A stretch of DNA of 64,000 nt from Natrinema versiforme (GCF_005576615.1 NZ_CP040331.1:186001-250000), one strand, 5' to 3'. Positions 34,965 through 44,163 are shown, counted from the stretch's first letter. The notes: generated by a model not told the origin, from the sequence alone. A program made the numbers and translations.

Positions 34965-37411
34965 GCGAGATGGTCGATCAAGAAGAAGCGTCTGACACCG
35001 ACAACGCCGGAATGGTTGGCGACGCCTTCGGCCGCCGGGAAGACGACCGGCTTGTCAGGGGCGAAGGAAAATATATGGATGACTTCGATCCCGTCAGCAA
35101 CCTTCACCACCTCGCATTCCTTCGATCACCGCTGGCTCACGGAGAGATCGAATCGATCGACACCTCGGCGACCGAACAACGCGACGATGTCGTATGCGTT
35201 CTGACGGGTGCGGATCTGGTCGAACGGATGGATCCGTTCGCCGTCGGCGTTCAGAACCCGCCGGAGTACTACCCGCTGGCAGTTAACAAGGTCCGGTACG
35301 ACGGTGAACCCGTCGCGGCCGTCGTGGCGACGAGCAAGTACGCCGCGAAGGATGCACTCGAAAGTATCGACGTCAAGTACAACCGCCTCGATCCCGTCAC
35401 GGACGAACTTGAGGCCCTCAAGGATGAAGCGCCTCAGCTACATGAAGGCGGGAACCTTGCCAACGAGCGAACGCTCGAGTACGGCCCGATTGACGAGGCA
35501 TTCGAGAAGGCGGATCACGTCGTTGAATCGGAGTTCGAGTTCCCACGATACACCAGTGCCCCGATGGAGACCTACGGCGTCATCGCGGATTACGATCACT
35601 CCGCTGACGCTGCGACGGTCTGGTCGAACTTCCAAGGTCCATTCACGATGCACCCGGTCGTCGCGGGTGCACTCGGGATGTCCCAGAATGACCTTCAGTT
35701 CAAGGTTCCCTCGGACAACGGAGGGAGTTTCGGTGTAAAGGCGCACATCTACCCCTACATTGCGGCGATCGTCGTCGCATCGGAGGAGGCTGGCGTCCCG
35801 GTGAAGTGGATCGAGAGCCGGCGTGAACATCTACAGGCGAGCGCCTGTCACACCGATCGCACGCAGCGAATGCGTGGCGCCGTCTCCGACGACGGTCAGA
35901 TCCTGGGCGTGTGGGTCGAACTGTACGACAACTTCGGAGCGTATGTCCGTGCGCCGGAGCCCGGGAATACGTTCCGACCGCTCGCGAACTACGTTAACAC
36001 CTACGACTTCAACGCGTTCGGCGGGGAGTTCTACGCTGTCGAGACAAACAAGTGTCCGGCCGGTCTCAACCGCGGGTACGGCTGTCACCAGTACTATTTC
36101 GGACTGGAGCGGCTTGTCGACCAAATGGCCGATGTCGTCGATATGGATCCGACCGAGTTCCGGAAGCGCAACTTCATCGATGCCGACGAGTTTCCCTACG
36201 AGACACCGACCGGCGGCGAATACGACAGTGGTCGGTACGCCGACGCCCTCGAACGTGCCAAGGAACTGTTCGACTACGAATCGTACCTCGAGCGGCGCGA
36301 ACAGGCCCGCGAAGAGGGGAGGTACGTGGGGATCGGCTGTTCGGCCATCATCGATCCCTCGGCCTCGAACATGGGATACGTCTCGGTGGCGATACCACCA
36401 GAGGAACGCGAAAAGGGCTACCCCAAGTCCGGTGCGGTCAGTTCGGTTACGATGATGGTCCAGCCGGACGCTAGTATTGTCGTCGAACTCGACTCCGCGC
36501 CGAGCGGACAGGGCCACGAAACGACAGCTAGCCAGATTGCCGCCGACGAACTGGGTGTCAAACCCGAGGCGATCAACGTCATCTCGGGAATGGACACTAA
36601 CGAGAAGGCCTGGAGTGTCTCATCGGGGAGCTACTCCTCGCGTTTCGCGAGCGTCGGTCACAGCGCCGTCAAGAAGGCTGGTGAGCAGATCTCCAGCCAG
36701 ATGCAACGGATCGCTGGGGAGATCCTTGACGCTCCCGCTGACGAGATTGAACTCGCGGACGGCCGCGCGTACGGTCCTAACGAGGAGTCGATATCTATCC
36801 GGCAGATCGCCGGGACCGCACACTGGAACCCCGCTGTGCTACCCGACGATATCCAGCCGGGGCTACGGACCCAGTATACGTTTAGCATGGAGGACTCGAC
36901 GCCAATCGACAAGAACGATCGGATCAACTCCTCGGGAACGTACGGTTACGGCGTCCAGTTGATTGCCGTCGAGGTTGACGCAACGACCGGCGAAATCGAC
37001 GTTCTCGATTACGTAGCCGTCCACGACTGCGGGACGATTGTCAATCCACAGATCGTTGACGGCCAAGTTGAAGGCGGCATCTTCCATGGGTTCGCGGGCG
37101 CGCTCTACGAGGAACTGGAGTACGACTCAAGTGGAACGCTCCAGGCAGATACATTCATGGATTATGCGGTTCCGACTGCGAAAGAAGCACCCGACGTGAC
37201 GATGGATCACCTCGAGACTCCGTCGCCAAAAACGCCGTTGGGATCGAAAGGCACTGGTGAGGCTGGGACCGAAGGCGCACCGGCAGTCATCGCCAACGCA
37301 GTCGACGATGCACTCGAACCGGCTGGCATCGAGATAACATCGCTCCCGCTGAAACCCGAACGGATCTGGACGTTACTCAACGAGTCTGCGACTGGTGGAA
37401 GTGCTGATTGA
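34961..37411 (+). CDS. Molybdenum hydroxylase large (Mo-binding) subunit
   Basis: An 816-residue subunit of the xanthine oxidase/CoxL family, binding molybdopterin-cytosine dinucleotide. Visible are the opening RREDDRLVRGEGKYMDDFD, the Gln loop DNGGSFGVKAHIYPYIA, the active-site loop PAGLNRGYGCHQYYFGLE and the catalytic Glu in LGSKGTGEAGTEGAPA. The active-site loop is neither the AYRCSFR of form I CO dehydrogenase nor the usual AYRGAGR. CO oxidation is thus unlikely. Hydroxylation of a ring-acyl-CoA, such as 2-furoyl-CoA, fits the flanking ligases (inference). Confidence 0.9.
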   Translation: MSEMVDQEEASDTDNAGMVGDAFGRREDDRLVRGEGKYMDDFDPVSNLHHLAFLRSPLAHGEIESIDTSATEQRDDVVCVLTGADLVERMDPFAVGVQNPPEYYPLAVNKVRYDGEPVAAVVATSKYAAKDALESIDVKYNRLDPVTDELEALKDEAPQLHEGGNLANERTLEYGPIDEAFEKADHVVESEFEFPRYTSAPMETYGVIADYDHSADAATVWSNFQGPFTMHPVVAGALGMSQNDLQFKVPSDNGGSFGVKAHIYPYIAAIVVASEEAGVPVKWIESRREHLQASACHTDRTQRMRGAVSDDGQILGVWVELYDNFGAYVRAPEPGNTFRPLANYVNTYDFNAFGGEFYAVETNKCPAGLNRGYGCHQYYFGLERLVDQMADVVDMDPTEFRKRNFIDADEFPYETPTGGEYDSGRYADALERAKELFDYESYLERREQAREEGRYVGIGCSAIIDPSASNMGYVSVAIPPEEREKGYPKSGAVSSVTMMVQPDASIVVELDSAPSGQGHETTASQIAADELGVKPEAINVISGMDTNEKAWSVSSGSYSSRFASVGHSAVKKAGEQISSQMQRIAGEILDAPADEIELADGRAYGPNEESISIRQIAGTAHWNPAVLPDDIQPGLRTQYTFSMEDSTPIDKNDRINSSGTYGYGVQLIAVEVDATTGEIDVLDYVAVHDCGTIVNPQIVDGQVEGGIFHGFAGALYEELEYDSSGTLQADTFMDYAVPTAKEAPDVTMDHLETPSPKTPLGSKGTGEAGTEGAPAVIANAVDDALEPAGIEITSLPLKPERIWTLLNESATGGSAD

Positions 37412-37536
37412 TCCGCCACGCAATTTCTGATCGGCATTGTGTTACTGGCGTACGTCTGTAACAACCCCTCCACGGGAGCACAATGTTTTTAATGGTTGTT
37501 GTACAATCGAACGATAGCGTAGTGTGAGAGTCAATC

Positions 37537-39126
37537 ATGAACATGGGTAGAGTCTTTCAACGGACTGTTGATCGGTATCCGAATCGGACAGCCATCGTCG
37601 ATCAAGACGAGGGCATCGAATACAGTTACAAAGCGTGGGAAAACCGGGTCGATAGGCTCGCATCGGCACTCAAGAAGATGGGGATTGGACCGGGCAATAG
37701 AGTGGGCGTCGTGATGCAGCCCCGTGTGCAGGTCGGTACTGTCTACTGGGCAGTACAGAAATGTGGCGCCGCGTTTGTCCCGTACAACATCCGAGTCGCG
37801 GCCGACGAACTCCAGTTCCTAGTCAATAACACGGAACCGGACCTGTTGGTCTACTCATCGATCGCTCGAGAGGCGGTCGACGGCGCACACGAAGCGTTCT
37901 CATCAACGGATGAACTCGTTTACGTTGACGACAACGTTCCGTCATATGCTGAGTCGTTCGAGGACTTCCTTCCAGCCGATGCGGAGTCGGTCGAACCGGC
38001 AACGGTCGACCCTGACGATACAAGTCTCATTCTTCATACGAGCGGCACGACCGGTCGTCCGAAGGGTGTTCCGCGGAGTCATACGAATACATACACCGCT
38101 GCGAAGGCTCATGTCATCCAGTCGCAGTGGGTTGACGACGAGACGACGCTCGGGTTGATGCCCATCTATCATACAATGGGGATTCGGACGCTCGTCTCCG
38201 CGGCGATCGTCAGCGGCACTTGGGTTGCACAGAGGGCGTTCTCGCCAGACCAGACTGTCGAACTCATTGAATCCGAGGAGATAACTAGTCTCTATCTCGT
38301 ACCGACCGTCTATCACGACCTCGTCAAGTCATCGGCGATTGACGGCGCTGACGTCTCGAGCGTCACGTGCCTAGGTTATGCGGGGACGTCAATGACCGCC
38401 CCGATCCAGGAGGAGGTCAGGGAAACATTCGATCCCGAAATCTTCGTCAACCACTACGGCAGTACCGAGGTATATACACACAGTATCTGTTCGTGGATTG
38501 ATTCAAAGCCCGGTTCTGCAGGCCGTGCCGGTATTAATACGCGAATTCGGGTCGTCAACTCCAGCCGCGACGGAACGGTTCCGCCAAACGATACAGTCGA
38601 GCAAGGCGAGCTCGGTGAAATAGTCGTCGACGCGACATCGCCTGAGGCGTTCGACGGCTACCTCAATCGACCGGAAGCGACCGAGCAGTCCTTCGAAGAC
38701 GGCTGGTATTTCACCGGGGACCTAGGTTACCGAGACGACGACGGCGATATCTTCGTCGTGGGACGAGTTGACGATATGATTATCAGCGGCGGTGAGAACA
38801 TCTACCCCGTCGAGGTTGAGAACGTTCTCGACGGACACAAAGCAATCGACGAAGTCGCGGTCGTCGGTATCGACGACGAGCGCTGGAACCAGATCGTTAC
38901 TGCGTTCGTCACGCTTCCGGACGGCCCTAAGAGCGTCGATCTCTCGAGTCTCGCCGATCGATTGGACACATTCTGCCGAGAGAGCGATGATCTCGCAGAT
39001 TTCAAGCGTCCACGAAAGTACGTATTTGTCGACGAGATCGTTAAGAGCAATGTCGGGAAAGTACTTCGCCGGGAACTCGAGATTGACGACCTTGATGTGG
39101 AGGTATATGAAATCGTTAATGTCTGA
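37537..39126 (+). CDS. Acyl-CoA ligase (class I adenylate-forming), copy 2
   Basis: A 529-residue paralogue of the ligase at 31849, with the same opening (MNMGRVFQRTVDRYPNR) and motifs SLILHTSGTTGRPKGVPRSH, VNHYGSTEVYTHSI, YFTGDLGYRDDDG and VKSNVGKVLRREL. Differences are concentrated in the acid-binding region, so it may activate a related acid. The 125-bp gap before it contains an AT-rich element (TGTTTTTAATGG near 37483), so it may have its own promoter. It ends 25 bp before the convergent xdhC-like gene. Confidence 0.9.
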   Translation: MNMGRVFQRTVDRYPNRTAIVDQDEGIEYSYKAWENRVDRLASALKKMGIGPGNRVGVVMQPRVQVGTVYWAVQKCGAAFVPYNIRVAADELQFLVNNTEPDLLVYSSIAREAVDGAHEAFSSTDELVYVDDNVPSYAESFEDFLPADAESVEPATVDPDDTSLILHTSGTTGRPKGVPRSHTNTYTAAKAHVIQSQWVDDETTLGLMPIYHTMGIRTLVSAAIVSGTWVAQRAFSPDQTVELIESEEITSLYLVPTVYHDLVKSSAIDGADVSSVTCLGYAGTSMTAPIQEEVRETFDPEIFVNHYGSTEVYTHSICSWIDSKPGSAGRAGINTRIRVVNSSRDGTVPPNDTVEQGELGEIVVDATSPEAFDGYLNRPEATEQSFEDGWYFTGDLGYRDDDGDIFVVGRVDDMIISGGENIYPVEVENVLDGHKAIDEVAVVGIDDERWNQIVTAFVTLPDGPKSVDLSSLADRLDTFCRESDDLADFKRPRKYVFVDEIVKSNVGKVLRRELEIDDLDVEVYEIVNV

Positions 39127-39151
39127 ATCGGTATCTGGTCGTTAAACGACG

Positions 39152-40294
39152 CTACGACGCTTGTTCAGAATCAAGTCGCGTGTGAATCGGTCCTTCGCGG
39201 TCGGACAGTTGCCCACCGCTGCGGTTGTTGTGGACTGCAAGCAGTTCGGAGACGATGCTAAAGCCGATTGCCGTCGGTTCATCGCCGCCAAGATCCAGTC
39301 CGACTGGGGTCGCAATACGATCCGCGTCCCGACCCTTGATGCCAACTCCTTCGCGCAACTCCTGAAACCGCTTTCGCGGTCCCATCAGACCTACGTACGG
39401 AATGTCGGTATCGAGAAGTGCGTCCAGCGCTAACTGATCGTCGATCAGATTATGAGACATAAGTACTGCGTAAGTTTGCTCGGGAACCGTTACTAGGTCA
39501 GAGAGTTCTGTTGGGTGTGTCGAGATGACCTCGTCGGCCGCGGGGAAACGATCTGGCTCTGCACGGGCGCCTCGTGCCGTTGCGACACGAACTCGAAATC
39601 CGGCCTGTCGGGCCAGGGAAGCGACGGGGTTGATGTCTTCCTGATCCCCGAACAGCAACAGTTCGGGACTTGGATCGATTCGATCGACGAACACCCGAAC
39701 CTCACCGTCGTCCATCTCAACAATCACGCAAACAGCGCCGTCGTCCGGAAGGGGTTTGGTCCGTTCCAAAGCGTTGGTCACAGCGGAATCAGGCAGTCCT
39801 GACCGGCCGGCCGTCATGAACGTTTCATCGGCGACAACCGTTCGATCGCCGACACGAACAGCCGGGTTCGACGATTCGATGGCCGTGAGTACCGTCTGCG
39901 ATCGTCGGCTGTTGAGTCCCTCAACGACGGGGCTGAAGCTCTCGTCGATCGGTTCGATCAGGACATCGATAACACCGTTACAACCAAGTCCGAGCCCCCA
40001 AGCGTCCGTATCGTCGTCTGTCAGATCGTATGTTTCGGTGCGTGTCTTCCCGTCGGCGATGACGTCTTGTGCCAGATCAGTCACCGATCCTTCGAGACAG
40101 CCGGCAGTTACTGACCCCTGCAGTTCACCATCGTCCGCTACAACCATCTTCGCTCCAGGGCGGCGATATCCGGATCCCTCAACGTTGACAACCGTCGCGA
40201 GCGCGGCGGTCTCCTCCACGACGAGCGCGTCACCGATGGCCGAATGAACGTCGCGTTTCGTCGTGCTCCAAGGACTCTCGAGTAGACGAGTCAT
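39152..40294 (-). CDS. XdhC/CoxI family molybdenum cofactor insertion protein
   Basis: A 380-residue protein with the XdhC N-terminal domain (ALATVVNVEGSGYRRPGAKM, then GSVTAGCLEGSVTDLAQDV) and a C-terminal Rossmann-like domain (DIPYVGLMGPRKRFQELREG, with TPVGLDLGGDEP). XdhC proteins bind and sulfurate the Mo cofactor and deliver it to xanthine-oxidase-type apoenzymes. The partner enzyme is encoded just to the left, on the opposite strand. Start at 40294 (MTRLLESPW) was preferred to 40366. It is divergent from the thiolase gene. Confidence 0.9.
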   Translation of the reverse strand: MTRLLESPWSTTKRDVHSAIGDALVVEETAALATVVNVEGSGYRRPGAKMVVADDGELQGSVTAGCLEGSVTDLAQDVIADGKTRTETYDLTDDDTDAWGLGLGCNGVIDVLIEPIDESFSPVVEGLNSRRSQTVLTAIESSNPAVRVGDRTVVADETFMTAGRSGLPDSAVTNALERTKPLPDDGAVCVIVEMDDGEVRVFVDRIDPSPELLLFGDQEDINPVASLARQAGFRVRVATARGARAEPDRFPAADEVISTHPTELSDLVTVPEQTYAVLMSHNLIDDQLALDALLDTDIPYVGLMGPRKRFQELREGVGIKGRDADRIATPVGLDLGGDEPTAIGFSIVSELLAVHNNRSGGQLSDREGPIHTRLDSEQAS

Positions 40295-40507
40295 GCTTCG
40301 TATACGCTTTCGGCTCGAGGAATAACTCACTGTCGGTCGCTGCCCAAAGGCGTTACTCGTCTCCAAGGTGGCACTCCGTCGACGGTGTCACACGGGAATT
40401 TACAGGTGCTTGATCACGCGCAGATTCAACCCTAGTCGGGACAGAGGGGCGTAGAATTAAACAGCTTCAAACCGAACCCTGAAGTTCTATCGCTGTGAGG
40501 AGAAGAT

Positions 40508-41662
40508 ATGGGCCGAGTAGCAATAATTAGTGCATCGATGACCCAGTTCGGACAGCGTGACGACTGGATTTGCGAGTTACTCACAGAGGCCGGCGAGTCC
40601 TGTCTCACCAATGTAGACGTCGACGCGAGCGAGTTAGATCACCTCTACGTCTCGAACATGGCAAGCGGCGAGTTCGAGGGCCAGACCGGCGTTCCGAATG
40701 CCCTCGCCCATGATATAGGAGCGCTCGGTGCCTATACCCAACGTATCGACCAGACAAGCTCGTCAGGCGGTGCAGGTATCTACGCCGCGTGGCAGTCTGT
40801 GGCGTCCGGCGCAAGCGAGTTAACGATGCTCGTCGGCGGCGAGAAGATGACACATCGCTCGACAGCCGAGGCGACGGACATCATCGCTTCCCTGACGCAC
40901 CCTGTTGAGTATAAGCACGGCGTCACTCTCCCGAGTTTCGCCGGGCTCGTCTCCCGCCTTTACCTTGAATCGTACGATGCGCCTCGAAAGGCACTTGGCG
41001 CCGTCGCTGCCAAAAACCATGCGAACGGCATAGATAATCCCCACGCCCAATTCCAAAAAGAGGTTGACCAGGAGACGATCCTCGAATCCCCAATCATTGC
41101 CGACCCGCTACGCCTCTACGACTTCTGTCCAATCACGGACGGGAGTGCGGCCCTCCTCTTCTGTCCTGAAGAGAAGGCTGCCGAGTATACCGATGACTAC
41201 ACAGTGATTTCGGGTATCGGCGGTGCGACGGACACTCATGTCGTCCACGAACGCGTTGACCCCACCGTCATGAGCGGCGTTGTCGACTCTTCCCGCCAGG
41301 CCTACGAAATGGCCGATATCGACCCCGAAGACGTGGATATCGCCGAACTCCATGATATGTTTACAATCCTCGAAGTCCTTCAGTTGGAGGATCTTGGGTT
41401 CTTCGAGAAGGGTGAGGGGTGGCGTGCAGCCGTTGAGGGCACGACTGCACGAGATGGTGACCTCCCCGTAAACACCTCAGGGGGCCTTAAATCGAAGGGG
41501 CACCCGCTGGGCGCGAGCGGTGTCGCGCAGGTATACGAACTCCACCAGCAACTCACCCAAAGTGCAGACTCGCGACAAGTCGAGGCTGATACTGGTCTTG
41601 CATGTAATGTCGGAGGATTTGATAACTGCGTCACAACCACAATTTTGGAGGCCACGTCATGA
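40508..41662 (+). CDS. Thiolase-family protein with Ser at the nucleophile position
   Basis: A 384-residue SCP2/archaeal-type thiolase. The C-terminal motifs are normal: ELHDMFTILEVLQLEDLG, GGLKSKGHPLGASGVAQVYE with the catalytic His, and GLACNVGGFDNC. In the N-terminal half the segment normally reading A-C-A-S-G-G is TSSSGGAG, so Ser (about residue 84) replaces the nucleophilic Cys. It may use another mechanism, or be a structural or hydrolytic variant. It overlaps the DUF35 gene by 4 bp (ATGA), as in archaeal thiolase/DUF35 complexes. An SD-like GAGGAG lies 6-11 bp before the ATG. Confidence 0.87.
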   Translation: MGRVAIISASMTQFGQRDDWICELLTEAGESCLTNVDVDASELDHLYVSNMASGEFEGQTGVPNALAHDIGALGAYTQRIDQTSSSGGAGIYAAWQSVASGASELTMLVGGEKMTHRSTAEATDIIASLTHPVEYKHGVTLPSFAGLVSRLYLESYDAPRKALGAVAAKNHANGIDNPHAQFQKEVDQETILESPIIADPLRLYDFCPITDGSAALLFCPEEKAAEYTDDYTVISGIGGATDTHVVHERVDPTVMSGVVDSSRQAYEMADIDPEDVDIAELHDMFTILEVLQLEDLGFFEKGEGWRAAVEGTTARDGDLPVNTSGGLKSKGHPLGASGVAQVYELHQQLTQSADSRQVEADTGLACNVGGFDNCVTTTILEATS

Positions 41663-42018
41663 ACTTCGAAGCACACTCTTGTCCCAATGGACACGTCACG
41701 TATCCCAGACACACTGTCTGTCCAAAGTGCGGCGAAGAACAGACTGAGATCGTTGATCTGACCGACGAGGTTGGCACTGTTGTCACATGGACGACGAGCA
41801 CGGCGACACCGCCTGGCGTCCGCGAACCTAATCACCTCGCCATTGTTGAATTCAACCTCGGCGAGACAAACGTGCGCGCACTTGGTCAGACTACTGACCC
41901 CGTCGAGACCGGGGATCAGGTAACACCTGTTTTCTGCAAAGAGCTACGCGACCCAGGCGCCGGTATCCGCGAGAAGGAGAGCCAGGACTGGGACGGCTAC
42001 CGATTCAGTCCAGTCTAG
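41659..42018 (+). CDS. DUF35 OB-fold acyl-CoA-associated zinc-ribbon protein
   Basis: A 119-residue partner of archaeal thiolases. The N-terminal zinc ribbon has SCPNGHVTYPRHTVCPKCGE; a His partly replaces one Cys. The OB-fold part follows with VVTWTTSTATPPGV and LAIVEFNLGETNVRALGQT. DUF35 proteins channel acyl-CoA in complexes with thiolase and HMG-CoA synthase. Here the overlap with the thiolase gene suggests a two-protein complex devoted to the island's pathway (inference). Confidence 0.9.
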   Translation: MNFEAHSCPNGHVTYPRHTVCPKCGEEQTEIVDLTDEVGTVVTWTTSTATPPGVREPNHLAIVEFNLGETNVRALGQTTDPVETGDQVTPVFCKELRDPGAGIREKESQDWDGYRFSPV

Positions 42019-42283
42019 AAGCAGACTAGGAGATCCTGATTTGATCATCACCTTGAACCAGTTCAGACTATTGGTACATTTTAGATGAACTTTACCACTA
42101 ATCTGATAACTCCAACTGTAAGGCATTGTCGAGTTAGTGCGGTTTGGGAAGCGAGTAGGTCGTAGAATTGGTTTGGCATGCAGTTCGTAGATTTGCTCAA
42201 CGAGTACTACGTGGCAGATGTTGAACGGTCTCATCAAGGAATCTGAAACAACTTTATAGGACAATAGTATCTTAGACCAGCCG

Positions 42284-42362
42284 ATGGCAACGCCGTTACA
42301 GGCTGCTATTGAGAAAATACTGTCAAAACCAAGGTCGAGTGGTATTGGGTATATACTACAAT
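42284..42362 (+). pseudogene. Possible gene start cut off by the IS5-type element
   Basis: A TATA-like ACTTTATAGG near 42251-42260 is followed at 42284 by ATG and MATPLQAAIEKILSKPRSSG, which runs straight into the left inverted repeat of the IS5-type element at 42363. The continuation was not found on the other side. It may be the 5' stub of a disrupted gene. The stub is short, so this is tentative. The rest of 42019-42283 shows no gene. Confidence 0.25.
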
Positions 42363-42379
42363 GGCTCTGTTGAAATCCT
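42363..42379. repeat. Left terminal inverted repeat of the IS5-type element
   Basis: GGCTCTGTTGAAATCCT, identical to the reverse complement of 43999-44015. Confidence 0.75.
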
Positions 42380-42406
42380 TAGTGAGTTACAGATTCAGCC
42401 GGTAGT

Positions 42407-43237
42407 TTGAGTAGATGGAGACCCCTCCCAAAGTCTCGGTTGCTCCGATTTGTTGAGGAAGCATTTCAGTTAGCGCAACGTGCCGTGGCTCGATACTCCT
42501 CGAAGTTCTCGAAAAAACGCTATACGCTCCATCAGCACATCGTTCTCCTCTGTCTTAAAGTTCGGAAGGACACAACGTATCGAACACTCCTTGACGAACT
42601 CATCGAGATGCCCCGTATTCGGAGTGCCATCAATCTCACAGAACTGCCTGCCCCGTCAACGCTGTGCAAAGCGTTCGATAGGCTCGATATGGCTGTCTGG
42701 CGGGTGCTGCTCAATCTCTCTGTTTCACTGCTCCCGACAAATGGTGTTGCGGGGATCGACGCGTCGGAATTCGACCGAACTCATGCCTCAAAACATTATA
42801 CGAAACGGGCAAAGCTGACGATTCAGCAGCTGAAAGTCACGCTCTTAGTCGATACGAGAACGAATGCTATAGTCGATCTCCACATTACAACGACCCGTAA
42901 GCACGATACACAGATCGCACCGTCACTTATCAACCGCAACACAGCTAAAATTGATGTTCTTCTTGGCGATAAGGGATATGACGATCAGCAGATTCGGGCG
43001 ATGGCCCGCCAGAACGGGATTCGTCCGCTAATCAAACATCGTGAGTTCTCGTCACTGCAGAAAGCGTGGAACGCTCGGCTGGATACTGAACTTTACGGCC
43101 AGCGGAGCCAGAGCGAAACGGTGAATTCTCGGCTCAAGCGAAAATACGATTCGTTCGTCCGGTCACGATGCTGGTGGAAACAGTTTCGTGAACAGATCCT
43201 CGCGTGTATCGTCCACAACCTCGACCGTGCGCTCTAA
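42407..43237 (+). CDS. IS5-type DDE transposase
   Basis: A 276-residue transposase that appears intact. Catalytic residues: Asp in VAGIDASEFDRTHAS, Asp in VLLGDKGYDDQQIR and Glu in QRSQSETVNSRLKRKY. The N-terminal HTH-like part includes HQHIVLLCLKVRKDTTYRTL. Codon use is lower in GC than the neighbouring metabolic genes, in line with recent transfer. Confidence 0.9.
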   Translation: MSRWRPLPKSRLLRFVEEAFQLAQRAVARYSSKFSKKRYTLHQHIVLLCLKVRKDTTYRTLLDELIEMPRIRSAINLTELPAPSTLCKAFDRLDMAVWRVLLNLSVSLLPTNGVAGIDASEFDRTHASKHYTKRAKLTIQQLKVTLLVDTRTNAIVDLHITTTRKHDTQIAPSLINRNTAKIDVLLGDKGYDDQQIRAMARQNGIRPLIKHREFSSLQKAWNARLDTELYGQRSQSETVNSRLKRKYDSFVRSRCWWKQFREQILACIVHNLDRAL

Positions 43238-43362
43238 CGATCAGTACAGAAGAGGCATCTATCTTTCAGGAGAGAAAGCAACCCGATCAACTGCCTACTA
43301 GCAGTTCCAGATCCTTTTCATCTTCCCGAAGTTGTAAATAGTCCTATTAGACATATCGAATA

Positions 43363-43899
43363 ATGGCCTCCAGACGAACGGTAATCGGAGCCTCCGGGAG
43401 TATGCTGTTTGGTAGCGTGCTATCTGGCTGTCTTTCGGATTCGGACACCCTCTTAGCCGAACTCCTGCAAGTCAAGGGAATCTCTGTCAGATGGAAACAC
43501 GAGAACCGCACCTATTCGGATCAAATACTCCAACTTCACTCCGACGACGAAGGCGAGGTAACCGGACAAGTGGCAACGGAATACGATCAGATGGTCTCTT
43601 CCCCTACAGATGTTACCGTTTCTAAGGAGATGCAAGAAATGTTGGAAAGCGAGTTTAACGACGTTCGTTATGTAATTGGCGTGTGTGGCGACGATATCGG
43701 CGACGGCGAATACGGTTGCCGAAACGCACCAACACCCAGAGAAGATTTCAACAGTGTTCAGTTCGGTGACCGGGCAGACGTCAAGATAGACAATAATCTG
43801 ATTGACGTTAAAGACGTTGAGAGCGGCGACGTCGAAGACTGGAACACAGATATTAGCGAATTTGAGTGGAGCGAGCGCAACGCAGAGCACGGGCAATAA
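43363..43899 (+). CDS. Putative lipoprotein carried inside the IS5-type element
   Basis: A 178-residue protein. It begins MASRRTVIGASGSMLFGS with an Arg pair and a lipobox ending LSGCLSD, so export by the Tat route and lipid anchoring are expected. The mature part is acidic and has two further Cys in VIGVCGDDIGDGEYGCRNAP, possibly a disulfide. No domain was recognised. It reads in the same direction as the transposase, 125 bp behind it, with AT-rich DNA ahead (ATAGTCCTATTAGACATATC) that may be its own promoter. Its place between the terminal repeats makes it a candidate passenger gene. Confidence 0.65.
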   Translation: MASRRTVIGASGSMLFGSVLSGCLSDSDTLLAELLQVKGISVRWKHENRTYSDQILQLHSDDEGEVTGQVATEYDQMVSSPTDVTVSKEMQEMLESEFNDVRYVIGVCGDDIGDGEYGCRNAPTPREDFNSVQFGDRADVKIDNNLIDVKDVESGDVEDWNTDISEFEWSERNAEHGQ

Positions 43900-43998
43900 G
43901 TACCGACCAGGGATTCGGTATCTATCGTTATCTCTAGCAGACATTCAATAAGCACGTGTAGTGTACAATGGATTCACATGAACAAGTCTCTAGAGAAG

Positions 43999-44015
43999 AG
44001 GATTTCAACAGAGCC
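43999..44015. repeat. Right terminal inverted repeat of the IS5-type element
   Basis: AGGATTTCAACAGAGCC, the exact complement of the left repeat. A small open frame of 26 codons (43968-44048) reads across it but has no other support. Confidence 0.7.
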
Positions 44016-44163
44016 CTTCGTATGTCCCCGGAGGAGCGACATCAGTGAGCGTCGAACGATAACCCTCTGTTGGTGGTGTCCGCGTTCGCGTCTCGTAAAC
44101 CGTCTCTGACTCCGAAAACAGTCCGCCTTCTCTCTGAATAGTTATCTCCTTCCATACTTCTTG

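Larger units (their letters stand above)
42363..44015 (+). mobile_element. IS5-type element with a passenger gene
   Basis: Bounded by identical 17-bp inverted repeats at 42363-42379 and 43999-44015 (GGCTCTGTTGAAATCCT and its complement). It contains an IS5-type transposase gene starting 28 bp inside the left end, and then a lipoprotein gene at 43363. Elements of this kind usually end shortly after the transposase stop. No other copy of the right end was seen between 43237 and 43999. The lipoprotein therefore seems to be carried as a passenger. No target duplication is apparent, so the right end could also derive from a second lost copy. Confidence 0.65.

Noticed and set aside
34961-37411. Call as aerobic CO dehydrogenase
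   Set aside because: The active-site loop is GLNRGYGCHQ, without the AYRCSFR motif of form I or the usual AYRGAGR of form II.
43968-44048. 26-codon open frame across the right repeat of the IS5-type element
   Set aside because: The perfect inverted repeat explains the sequence better; the frame is short and unsupported.
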